Shown here: positions 1-11,000 of the stretch, in pieces | How the letters are laid out: the number at the start of each line of letters is the position of its first letter | Position numbering within the stretch: position 1 is the stretch's first letter | DNA from: Jackrogersella multiformis | Lineage: Eukaryota > Ascomycota > Sordariomycetes > Xylariales > Hypoxylaceae | Direction: 5' to 3' | Assembly (NCBI GenBank): GCA_902806575.1 | Contig: CADCXD010000018.1 | Location: forward strand, 2,914,001-2,978,000 | Length of the DNA stretch: 64,000 nucleotides | The notes under the pieces: model-generated | The model's input: only the letters and a program-made list of their open reading frames with translations | Database searches by the model: none | Told to the model about the DNA's origin: nothing | Translations under genes and position numbers: made by a program

Positions 1-397
1 CTTATCGTCATGATCATAAGTTAAGAGCTTTCTACAAAAACAAGGGGCATTGCAACACAACCTTAATAAATAGATGTATGATAACTTATAAATGTTAAGT
101 ATTTATACCTTCAATGCCAATACTCACCAACGTCGTCGTCGTCAAAGCCCACCAGACACGATCCCCAACCCCTATTTCGAAAACCTCATTAGGAATTTAT
201 GTAGGTACCCACACGTGTTACCAATGCATGCTCCATCTAACAGCAAGAGGAATTCTTAAAGGTTCTATTAATATCTTATGAACTTCATCATCACCTTTCA
301 ATATCAACTTTCACTATCAACCTTCACTAGGTATTTATCATGTTACTTCATTCGAATCCCGTATCAAATAATACGTACGGCGTATCAGAAGCACAAT

Positions 398-1790
398 GTC
401 GAGAACTACAACCCCATCGCGAGCTTCTATAGCAAAGACTGGCCTACTAATTGCGACGATTAACAGCCTGAAGATCCTATCTGTATCCACCAAGATACCG
501 GACGACTCACACGGATCCAGCACTTCTTCAGATGAGGATCCTGCTAGTCTAAAGATGACGCATCTCCACGCCAGGTACATCCTCAACCAGACACGGGAAC
601 TTCCCCTTAGATGTTCTGTGAAGACGCTATTGAACGGCTATTCGGCGATTTACCTACACCTCTAAATGGCGACTAGCGCGTGGTAGAGTAGCAGGACGAG
701 AGGTACACTGAAGCATTCGAGAATTTCTCTCACGCAAATAACTCGACAGATCACATCAAGGAATGTCGGAAGCTACGGGTTCTCAAGACTGGAATACAAA
801 ATCGCCAGAACCCCCTCGGCATCCGTATTGCCTTCATTGAGGGTATTGCCCATAGCTTTCTACATGTGTCGATTATTGACGGCGACTCAGCCAGGTCGCG
901 ATACCTTCGCAACTGTAAGGGGATGATCCAAGGATGGAAGGAAGAAAATGACGAAGACTACCCCCTGATGGGTCACCCGCATGCCCCGGATCAAATATTC
1001 TCGGGTGGTGTGCAAGGTCTCCAGAACCGCGATCTTATTCATCTTCCTAAGCTACTCACGTCTCCTGCAGGTTGTAATTATTGTCGCCGTCCAAGAGTAC
1101 GACACCGTTGCGAGGACTGCCTACAGCAAAACGGCATCCATCACTTTGCAATCCAAACTAGTTACTGTCGTCGACGCTGCCAACTTTTTGACGAGGAAGA
1201 ACATGAAGCAGTATGTTACAACCGCAAGCTCTTCGGGCGAGCCGCGAGTCTCACGAAGGCCATCTTCAAGATGATGGAACAATGGATCACCACCCTTTCA
1301 CTACGCGCCACTTAAGAACGCGACGTCATGATATTCTTAGTCGAGAAAGGTCGACACTTTAAAGCAATGCGAGGAGACTGCGGTCCATCCATTTATCCGG
1401 AATAATCGCATAGTTGAAAAGCATGTAACAGCAGCTCTGGAAGATCACTTCGTCCAGGACATGAGCCTCCCGATGTTGTCGACGGTGATTCCCCGGCTCC
1501 TAGAAGGTATGATGCTTCTCCTTCTATCACCGAGACTTCGATACTAAATATCAATAGGTAACTGCGGGCATGTCGAGGAATTTGTCACTAGGCAAGAACG
1601 CCCATCGTCCTATCGCCCGTCTCACCCCAGACGGCGGTATAGAGTCTGACATGATACGCCCTCATCGGCCTCTTGGAAAGTCGTATCAGAAAACGTACTA
1701 TCAAATGTTGATTAGCTTGACTTTGAACCGTCCAAGATGTTTCGCTGTTGGCTCTGATGTCCTTGTTGTCGAGATCCGACGCTGCTTTCT
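398..1790 (+). pseudogene. decayed MYND-type zinc-finger protein gene
   Basis: One frame (codons starting at positions equal to 2 modulo 3) reads as protein from about 398 to 1315 but is broken by six stops between 461 and 691 (near 461, 530, 542, 608, 674 and 689). The rest is open and contains a MYND-like cysteine/histidine pattern at about 1073-1220: C-x2-C, nine residues, C-x2-C, then YC-x3-C and H-x3-C. MYND fingers are small zinc-binding protein-interaction modules. The frame stops at 1313-1315. Protein-like sequence then resumes in another frame at about 1392, runs to an intron-like break near 1505-1557, and continues with further stops to about 1790. Most stops could come from single C-to-T or G-to-A changes, as expected of repeat-induced point mutation, but this is inferred. 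No intact start or end was found. Identity as MYND is fairly secure; the original function is unknown. Confidence 0.6.
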
Positions 1791-2077
1791 TTTTTAAAAT
1801 GGCCCTCGAAGTCAAGTCTATTGCTTCAAATGTCTGACATATTAGCTCGCTCACAAGGCTCTTCTACTAACCATAGTCCTCGCCTGTATAACTCTCGAGT
1901 CTTCCCGTATCATCGAAGAAGTTTATATCTTACCTCACAGACTTGCATGGTTTGGTGTGTGACAACGTAGTGAGCTTACGAGGTACACATCATACCCCCC
2001 TACACAATCCGCACAACCCTTTTTATATGAAACATGGCATTACTAAAGAGGCTGGACGTTGAAGGTGATCTTAGCCC

Positions 2078-2525
2078 ATGGACGAATATAGATCGTATCA
2101 AGTAACGATGTCGAAGTCAGGCCTGTTGCCCTTGAGCGCCCAAAACATATAGGAATTCAAGGCGGCGCTGGCGTCTATGATGGATCCTTTCACCAAGGCG
2201 ACCTCAAAGCACTTGATAAATGGTGACTCCGTGAAAAGCGTAGGCTAGAGCGGTTACTAGTTTTCCTCGACGATGGTGTTATTCAGGGGGTCAAGTGTGT
2301 ACTTGGACTTCTACGAAAGCGGCCTAGGCCGTGAGACAAGCTGACTCGAGTCCTTCACCACCCGTAGATGCTCGGGCATATTTGCTACCGAGGTCTTGAA
2401 GTTCCGGGGCGGAAAAGTTCAAGCTCCATCCGAGGATGCTAAAGTCGTCCTGGGCGCGGATCGGAAGGTTAGCGAAAGCGCATCCATGATGCTGCGCATG
2501 GTGCTTCCAGCAAGGCAAATATATG
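2078..2525 (+). pseudogene. decayed gene of unknown family
   Basis: A single frame beginning at the ATG at 2078 reads as plausible protein up to a donor-like GGTAAG at 2525-2530, but is interrupted by TAG at 2150, TAG at 2246, TAG at 2258 and TGA at 2342. The last open stretch (about 2345-2525, 60 codons) is the most protein-like, with alternating charged and hydrophobic residues and no low complexity. I do not recognise the family. It may be a separate gene or the far end of the same degraded locus as the MYND remnant just upstream. The dominance of TAG/TGA breaks matches the upstream pseudogene, so both may have been inactivated by the same process. Confidence 0.35.
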
Positions 2526-4735
2526 GTAAGTAGTAGTGTGCAGAAGGCCCTCTATCAGTTGATAGCAGTTTGATTATAGCTGGCAGCGATCCTTGTATGG
2601 ACACACTCTTTAAGAGGCACATCATTTGCTACTAATCTGGCAACAGGAACATCTACATTCTGCCCCTTGTCCCTTTTCTTCTTCTTCTTTTCAAGCAAGA
2701 GAGCTCCTTTGAATATGGCGCACGCCCTGTTCGATGTAACTCTGGCGGAGCAGGCCAGCTCCCCTCGTTTTATGTAGTATTATCAACTCGTCGGCCACGA
2801 CGAGATCATCCAAGCAACTAAGCAGCGGAGAGCGAGCAATATGTCTTAGAATTAGGAGATAGAAGGGCACCATTTTGCGATTGCCAACGTCCGCTAAGAG
2901 AGTTCATCTAGCTACGGGTTAAAACCTGGTCCAATACTAGGTATTATTTCTGCTTGTACTGACTACTAGATATAAAATATTCTTTATTGAAATAGAGGCA
3001 AATGGGTATGTAAGTGTAAGTACCTAGGAACGCGAGTAAGATAAAGGAGTTAAAATTCTTAGGGCTGGCGGTTACATACAGAAAAAATGATGTGGGCAAG
3101 AGTAATATATATCATACAGTGCCCCGCACCTTCCAAAGTGCGTACCTTCCATCTCATACATACCTAAATGTAACCTTGGAAGTTAAGCTTCTTAGGTAGG
3201 TACTTACTGACTCTAGCAACTTTATGTTAACGTCTTAGGAATTGACGGACCTAGTATGTACCTATCTACTACCTATGTACCCAGGTACCTATCATATCAT
3301 CTGAAACACATCACCATCTCGCTACTACCTAGGTACATACATATAGGATACATAAGACATCCATAATATCCATAATGCCGATTATATTAATCATTTTCGC
3401 GCGCAAAACGGTATGGACACATTAATCAGCGCATGCCTAAATCAACCCAACCAGTACATAGTAATTAACAATTCGATGCGGCTGCACATGGGAGTATGGC
3501 TATGCGATTCAAAGCGCATTCTAAAACGTCATCTGAATATTCTTTATCTGATTTAGATCCAATCACCATCGAATTTAATTATCTGGTTTTAGCGGCTTAA
3601 TCTAACCAGAAAATGGTAAAAGAGGCTTGTCAGATTCGATTTAGCGCTGCGGGACCCGTTTGTGTACTGACCCGCTTTTCGGGTTGACCAGTCACAATCG
3701 ACGCCCACATACCTAGTGTAGTGTAGTTGGCAAACAGGGACTTGCTGGGGCTGGCAGGCTGGTAAGGCAAGTCGATCTCACTATTCCCCTTATGCATCAT
3801 GTGCGTCAGTGCATCAGCATAAGTTACGTATACCTACCCCTTGCCAAGCCGTGTCTTCCCGTTTCTTCTTGCGGTTCTTGGTGGGTGTAGGTACGTACCA
3901 CCGGTAAAGATGCTTGGCCTGTAATTTCCAAATAAGGTTCCAAAAAAAAACCTTCGAGAATTGGCAGGGACTCCCAGAACTAACACTGGGAGTGACTTAC
4001 TTACTATGTACACTAATACCTCTTTCCAAACGGGGCTGAGCATCAACTTTTCTTTGTCTGTCCAACACGACTAATTCTTCTATGTTACCTCCATACTCCA
4101 TCTTCACCAGCACAACTTTGTACCATCACTTTTACCCATTTACTTCCAAGCTTTAAATCCCCATTTGAACAGCTCAACCCGCCGGTCGGCCACGACAGTT
4201 TCTTAATAATTCGACCAACCTACCAACTTACCAATTTACCAATTTACCAGTTCACCCAACTTTCCCCAAGTACCGATTTCATTCCTGTTCCATCCACCTG
4301 TTTCCGCTTCCGCTTCTGTCGCAAACTTCAGCATAGCGTCAAACACTCTCTAGACCCTTTTCATGACAACGATAGTCCGCATAATTCATAAAATAAACAC
4401 AGAAATATAATATTCAAAATACCAAACACCAAACACCTAACACCTAAAACCAAATCCCATTCGAATACAGCAACCCCTAATCAGCTTGATCGACGATACC
4501 GGTGGTGGATAGGATAATTATAGGGGGCCGGACAAATGCGACCGACGGGAACACTCCCAGGTATCCTAATTTACATCACAACCCGCTCTGTATCCAAGGT
4601 TTACGAATGATCGAATCTGAATCGGCGTGATGAATTTGACATGTAATTCAACGTTGGAGGAGTTGAGAAGTACGTACTGAGACATCGCTGCCATTCCCGC
4701 ATGCCTAGAATCTAGATCCGCGGCGCCAAGATGCC
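2526..4735. other. intergenic spacer, AT-rich, repeat-bearing
   Basis: No supported gene. The stretch is AT-rich, with many CCTA/TAGG-type steps between 3170 and 3360, including one exact TACCTAGGTA palindrome at 3326-3335. A short run of near-repeats of a TTACCAA-type unit lies at about 4215-4250. The last few hundred bases are C- and T-rich on the plus strand, as is common in fungal 5' leaders, and probably include the promoter and leader of the membrane-protein gene that starts at 4736. Confidence 0.6.
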
Positions 4736-6459
4736 ATGCTGACATGTCTTTCCATAGTCGGGTCGGAAGAGAAGATCGTTGGACCCTTGACTTTTCACCA
4801 GCTGGCCCTCATTATTGCTGGCGCGGCCACTATAGTCTCCTACATCGCGAGCTTCTACTTGATGTGGCAGCATGCCTTGAACTACACCAAACCTTTCGAA
4901 CAAAGACAGTGTGTTTATCCGCCCTACCCTTCTACCGACCGACCGACCGACATTACAGGCCCGCTGACTTTCATCTAGAATCATTCGTATCCTGTTCATG
5001 ACACCCATATATGCTACTTCCGCCTTCCTTTGCATATGGTATTACTGGCATGCCGTTTATTTCCAGGTTCTCAGCGATTGCTACGAGGCTTTCGCCATCG
5101 CCTCTTTCTTCGCCCTTATGTGCCATTATGTCGCTCCCGATTTGCACGAGCAGAAGGAATACTTTCGAAACATGCGCCCCGTGAAGCCGTGGGTATGGCC
5201 CATCGATTGGTTTGCTAAGTGCTGCGGCGGGGAGAAGGGTCCATGGAGGACTCCCCAGAGCGGTCTGACCTGGTTCAACATTGTCTGGATCGGTATCTAT
5301 CATTACTGCTTCATCAGAGTCGCCATGACCATCACCGCAGTTGTGACGCAGTATTTTGAGAAATACTGCGAGAGCTCCAATAGCCCCGTCTTTGCTCATA
5401 TCTGGGTATGTTTTATTCCGTCGTAAATCCGGGAGAGAAATGTTGCTTACGTTGCTATAGGTCATTGCGATCGAATGTATAGCAGTGACCATTGCTATGT
5501 ACTGCGTCATTCAGTTCTACGTCCAAATGAAAGAACCATTAAGTGAACACAAGCCGTTTCTCAAGGTTCTGGCTATCAAACTCGTCATCTTTCTGTCTTT
5601 TTGGCAAACAATCGCCATATCTCTCGGAACATCCACTCTTCATATCGTGGAAGCGAATGCCGTCCTCGCCTATCCCGATCTGAAAGTCGGCATACCTAGC
5701 TTGATGCTTTGCGTCGAGATGGCCATTTTCGCAATTCTTCACCTCTGGGCATTCCCCTATGCCCCGTATGTCGAGGGCGCCAAGACGAGCTTCTACCCTG
5801 TTCCCGATCCGTCGATGGGAATACCGCCTCGCGAGAACGAGCACGGACCTAGGATGGGTGGCTTTATGGGCTTAAAAGCCTTTGTGGATGCTCTTAACTT
5901 ATGGGATGTTATCAAGGCCTTTGGCCGTGGTATGCGATGGTTATTTGTGGGAGTTAAGCACCGCCGCCAAGACCCAAGCTACCAGGTGAAGCCCGGTGAT
6001 ATAGATACTAGCTATCCCATGAAGCCGTATGCAACCAGTCCTGGGACGAAGAGTACAGATCACCTGCCAATAGCTAACGAATTCCGCCGAAGCGCATTTG
6101 GACTCCCTAAAGCACCAGGTGACCCTATCCAGGAAGAGAGCGCTGGGCTTATAATAAATGCGCAACCGAACCCTGCCAGACAGCCACCTAATCCGTATCT
6201 GGACTCAAAGCATCATCAATTATATGATCCGAACCCGTCGGCAGTCTACTTACCCTATGACGATGATAGGGGCGACCTTGGAGCCGGGAGAGCGCAGTAC
6301 GAATACGACCCCAACGAAATTTACAATAACCAAGGCGGAAGCACGGCGGGTTGGAGTGAGCCGCAAGCCGCATATCGGCCCAGTAAGAGAAGTTCAACAC
6401 AGGTTCACGTCGGCAACGCGTTGTGGGGCGATCGTAACGTGCGCGGCCGTGCGATATGA
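4736..6459 (+). CDS. OST-alpha / TMEM184 (DUF300) family seven-TM membrane protein
   Basis: Three exons, 4736-4908, 4979-5405 and 5461-6459, give 532 residues. Both introns have good ends (GTGTGT...CTAG with a CTGAC branch; GTATGT...ATAG) and phases match. About seven hydrophobic segments are visible near residues 21-44, 59-81, 93-109, 155-180, 201-220, 235-254 and 282-300. A hydrophilic tail of about 230 residues follows. Sequence around the second and third helices (YYWHAVYFQVL, SDCYEAFAIASFF, APDLHEQKEYFR) is characteristic of the organic solute transporter alpha/TMEM184 family, whose fungal members sit in endomembranes or vacuole. Substrate is unknown. The start is the ATG giving the family-like N terminus directly before helix 1; an ATG at 4731 in another frame hits a stop at once. 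The tail is poorly conserved in such proteins and tells little. Confidence 0.88.
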
Positions 6460-8016
6460 CGTTCTCCCCTACCTAACGGCCGAGACGCATACATCCAATA
6501 TATTCCTGGGGTTGTGTTCACTGCGATGCATATTTGGTTTGCGGGGGGTAAGCCTTGACATTCGGCGTTATGGGATAAGTTGAGGCGGCATTTTTATTTA
6601 GGGAAAGGCGTTTTAACTGGTCTGTCGCTTGCATCGGATGGGACTTGATGAGTTCTGCTTTTTTCTACTGAACTGGCTACTGACTGGATCATTGCATGTT
6701 GAGCACCATCTGGCTTACCATTCGGATCCATAGTAGCTGGGCTTACCGGCTGCCTGATAAGGCAAGGCAAGGAGGCCTCCAGGGAAGCTACGCGCATAGT
6801 GATAAATACCTAGATACCTTTGTGTTTGCTGTATAATGAAATGACATGCAGATTCTGCAGTCGCTTACTCACTGTTATTGACTTTACTATCAACGGTACC
6901 AATCTGCATATGGCTTCTTTCTACGCGGCATACCTAGCTAGCATGGCGAATGATCGATCTCGAATTCATAACAGTTCATATCGTGGACCTAGCCGTGATA
7001 TCCGTCTGGAGATGTAGGCAAGGTGGCTGTGTATGTACATACATATGTGTGCTTACCCCTCGCGCATTGCCGCGCCATTCTCGCGCGCGTCGACGTGGGG
7101 GGATACTGGACTGTCGAAACCACCCATCGCATACCGCATACCGCATACCTGGTCCGCCACCTCCTAACTGACCGCTGCGCCGCGTCCACCCGCCCATCCG
7201 ACTCCCGGCAAAACCCTGCGTGTTCTCTCATCTTCTCTTCTTCGGTCGTTCTTCCTGCAGGTGTGGTACGTATCCATAGTAAGCCTCTCGTTGCCCTGGC
7301 CCGGCCTCCTTTTATGCTCATGCTCATGCTCGTGTTCACGCTCTAGTTTTCTACAATCCGATCCCTTAGAATGTGATTTTAATAGGTATCTTTCCGTCCT
7401 CTCTCTCTCGAATAACGCCGCTCGTTTTTATGCAATATGTGGTATGAATGTATGTATATGTGTGTATAGCCTTTTCCGGCATTCGGAAAAGAACAACAGC
7501 AAAATCTCACGGTTGTACAGAGGGGTGCTGGAGAGAAAAAAAGGGGGGTATCATAGTGTGAAGATTTTTGTTATTGGTGTTGTACATCAGGTTTTGGTCT
7601 CTGGTTATGGTATCTTTTAACGCCGGAAACGATGCAATATTGGTAAAAAAAAATGAACAAGTTTCTGAATTAATGTGTTGTGTTTTCCGGTCTCCTCCCT
7701 TGGGTCTTGCATCATCTTAGTCGTGGAGACGGCCCCTTTTCCCTAGCGTAAAAAAGAAAATTGGAAGAGATCATCGCCAGTGCGGTTGCTTGTAAATGCT
7801 AGTAGAGCTCCCGCATGCCCCGTGGGTTTGATACCGTTGTAGACACATGCTATTAAATGTAAATCAATGACTGTCTCTGTTGTTCCTGCCATTGTTTTCG
7901 GTTATTCGCTCGTTGTCTCCCTGCCACAGGTCCATAATACATCGTCGAAAAGAACCAACTTAATATCGGGGTGCTCTCACATCGCGCGGCAAAGCAAGGT
8001 CTTCATGACCCCGATC
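6460..8016. other. intergenic spacer between convergent genes
   Basis: Convergent 3' ends of the membrane-protein gene (plus) and THO2 (minus). No reading frame here looks like a protein. It holds a locally GC-rich patch with CG-dinucleotide runs at about 7060-7200, ATG-rich microsatellite-like sequence (about 7310-7340) and AT-rich 3'-UTR-like sequence at 7440-7860. Short open frames on both strands at 7020-7350 overlap each other and have no recognisable domain. Confidence 0.55.
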
Positions 8017-11000
8017 CTAACGTCTCTGCCTCTTCTCGGTAGGTCCTCCGAAATCATCGCTTCGGCGCTTACGGCCTCCTCGGTCATCCCCTCCCCTCGG
8101 TTCCCGGCGGTCATCTCCTCCCCGCGGTCCACCGCCCGCTCCACCTCCGCCTCTACCACGTCCATAGTCATCATGCCTACCACCACTACCACCACCATCC
8201 CCACGATGACGCGACTCTCGCGGTCCATCACGTCCATTACCTATCAAATCACCTCGACCACTGTTAGGCAATGGCTCTCGAGTCGTGCCCACAAGATCCC
8301 GGGCAGATCGGCGCGGAGGCTCCATCTCGCCTTCTCTCACATGACTAGGAGGCCCAGTATTGGACTTTCGATCCCTGTAGTCACGGTGTTCTTTCGGCCT
8401 CTGGTCCCTATCTGAACTGCGTTCTCGACTACTTCGCCGTGAAGAGCGTAGAGAGCGATCGGCATTGCCGTGATCTCGTCGTCCTCGGTCGTGTTCGCTT
8501 CGTCCAGAGCGTTCACTCCCGTTCATATTACGCTCGATTGACAGTATATTGGGATCTGGACGTTCGTGGACTGGCGTTGAAAGAGGAGATGCACCAGTAA
8601 GCACCTGAGCGTCAGAGCCAGCTAGATTAGTTCGAGAGCCTCTCGATCGTACGGTGGGGCTTCCTCCTGCAAGAATATTATTGATGCCGGATAATTGTCT
8701 CCTTCCACCGGTCCTGGCGCGTTCATTGGTTGATGAGGGACCCGTGGGCGCTGACATGACGTTAGCAGTATCAGATCCCGGGACCACCGGAAGACTCCCA
8801 GACGGCTGGTGATGACTCGAAGTTCCAGGAACAGTCGGCCGATCAGGAGTCTGTAAAGGCGGTAGAGCAGAACGACCACCCTGGTGAGGACCGGAAGGTG
8901 ACGGCGCAATTCGACCCATTCGATCGGGGTGCACAGGAACCGGGCTAGCTGTAGGAGCCGGGCGCGAGGGCTGAGGAGGCGGAGCTTGGGGGGCGGAACT
9001 GCCCGGGTTCAATTGTCTCAGCCTCTCTGGGTGTATTCCTACCGATGAACTGGTAGTTGTTGGAGAAGCGGCTGGGCCATTCCCGTGACCATATTGCCCT
9101 CCTGTCTGACCTCGACGTGGCCTAGACGACGCAGGGCCGGTGGGAGGATGATGCCTGTCTGGCGACGGAGGCCGATGAGGTTCGTTATTTGAGAATCTAG
9201 GATCCGGTCGTCCTGGTAGGGGGTTTGGAGGAGCACGGTTTGAATTACGGCCACGGCCTCGTGGGCCCTCGGGAGGATTGGCCGTGTCACTGATTGAAGG
9301 AATCGAACTCAGGCGGCCGTATTCCGGATCCTGATTGTTTAGTCTGCCATGATCAGATTCACCTCGACTTGCAACAGGCGGCCCTTGGAATGTAACAGGA
9401 TCCCGTGGCCTGTCAATTATACTTCGATCGCCCTCTTGATCAATGGTCCTGACACCTTTTGGTCCAACGGATGGCAACGGTTCATTCCAATGGTCTCGAG
9501 ACTGGTGGTGATCCACACGATGTGGTCGACCAAGCCGATCGTCGCGAGACGAGTCACCAGGTCGCGAATCGGAACGTTCACCTCGCCGAGGAGAGAATGG
9601 TCGAGCACCATTGCGATCTCGGCTATCCTCTCTAGGCTGGCGACCCGCAGGCCTGGTCTCCTGGATCAGGGCCGCACGAGCAGGATTCAATGTAGTCGGA
9701 TGCTCGTCGGGGCGATCTGCGTTAATGAGCCATGCACGTTCCGGATTCACAGTTGGACCCTGTGGCTCCGGTTGTGGGGGAGGCGGCATAGGCTTTGAGG
9801 CAACGGAGTTATCACGTTGCACTCGGGGCGCGTCGGGGCCTCGGTCGGCACCGCTAGAGGGTAGGGAACGATCCCGCGGACCCCGATTATCGCGCTCAGG
9901 CAGGTTCGGCTCACTTCTCCGGGCAGACTCGGGTCGGTGCGGCGGCCGATCTCGCTCAGATCTTGGAGGTTCCCTTGGTACGCCCTCGGCGGTTCGGCGA
10001 TCAACCGGTTGCTGGTCTCGTCCCCGAATGGGACGTGAATCATCTGGAGCTCTAAAGGATCTCTGGTCCCTAGAATCCCGAGGATCACGAACCTCTCTTG
10101 GATCCCTTGCAGCTCGTGGTTCTCTGGGATCCCTTATATCCCTAGGTTCTCTATGGTCGCGAGGATGCGTGGAGGTCGTAATTTGACCAAATTTGTCGTG
10201 TGTGAAGTGTGCGGGGAATGGAACTTCTGGTCGGCTAGGCAGCCCAGGTGCAGGGGCTAAAATCAATGGACGGGACGGATCGATCCTCGGACTAGGCACT
10301 GGAGCTGGTGGTACTGATCTTGGAGTCGAGGATCGATTGGGAATTGGCCTTGAGTCCGGCTTTTGAAGTGTAGTTGTCGGGTTCTGAGTAACATCTTTAT
10401 TCGATAGTACAGGTGGTAGGATGTCTGCGTCCTTCTTAGCAGGCTCAGCACCAGCTGATGCTTTCACATCCTTAACTTCACCATCCTCTTCCTCGGCATT
10501 GGCCTTAGTTCGTGTAGTTGCGCTGCATATTTGTGAGACGTATATTCATGCATACTTAACCAGAATTGAACTCACCCTGTCGATGTAGGCTTAAATTCTG
10601 GCGCACTTGGCCGAAGGTCTGATGATGGTTGCGCAGCCTTAGACGGCTCTGGTTTCTTGTCCTCGACAGAATCGCCGCTCTGTGATGAAATTAGCATCCG
10701 TACAACATAGTCATTATACCCATGACTTACAGTATTAGACCGGAAAGCTTGGACCATAACCCATTTAGGCGAGTACTTCTTAAGGGCAGAAGTCGCTGTG
10801 TTCGCGGTAACTGAAAGATCCACCCTGTGACCTTGACTTTCTTCACCTTCGTTCTTCGAGGCAGCTTCACGCTCCGCGATCTTTCCGAGTATCTGCAAAA
10901 ATTGCCGGCCCACAAAGTCCACAGCAGGGAAGTGCTCAAGGCCTGCCTTCAGAATTGTTATAGCATTCCTGATATGCATCCACTCCGTCCCGGTGAGACA

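Noticed and set aside
9611..10186. Long plus-strand frame opposite the THO2 tail
   Set aside because: Mirror of the Arg/Pro/Asp-rich codons of THO2; low complexity, no domain, and the minus-strand protein has clear splice joins.
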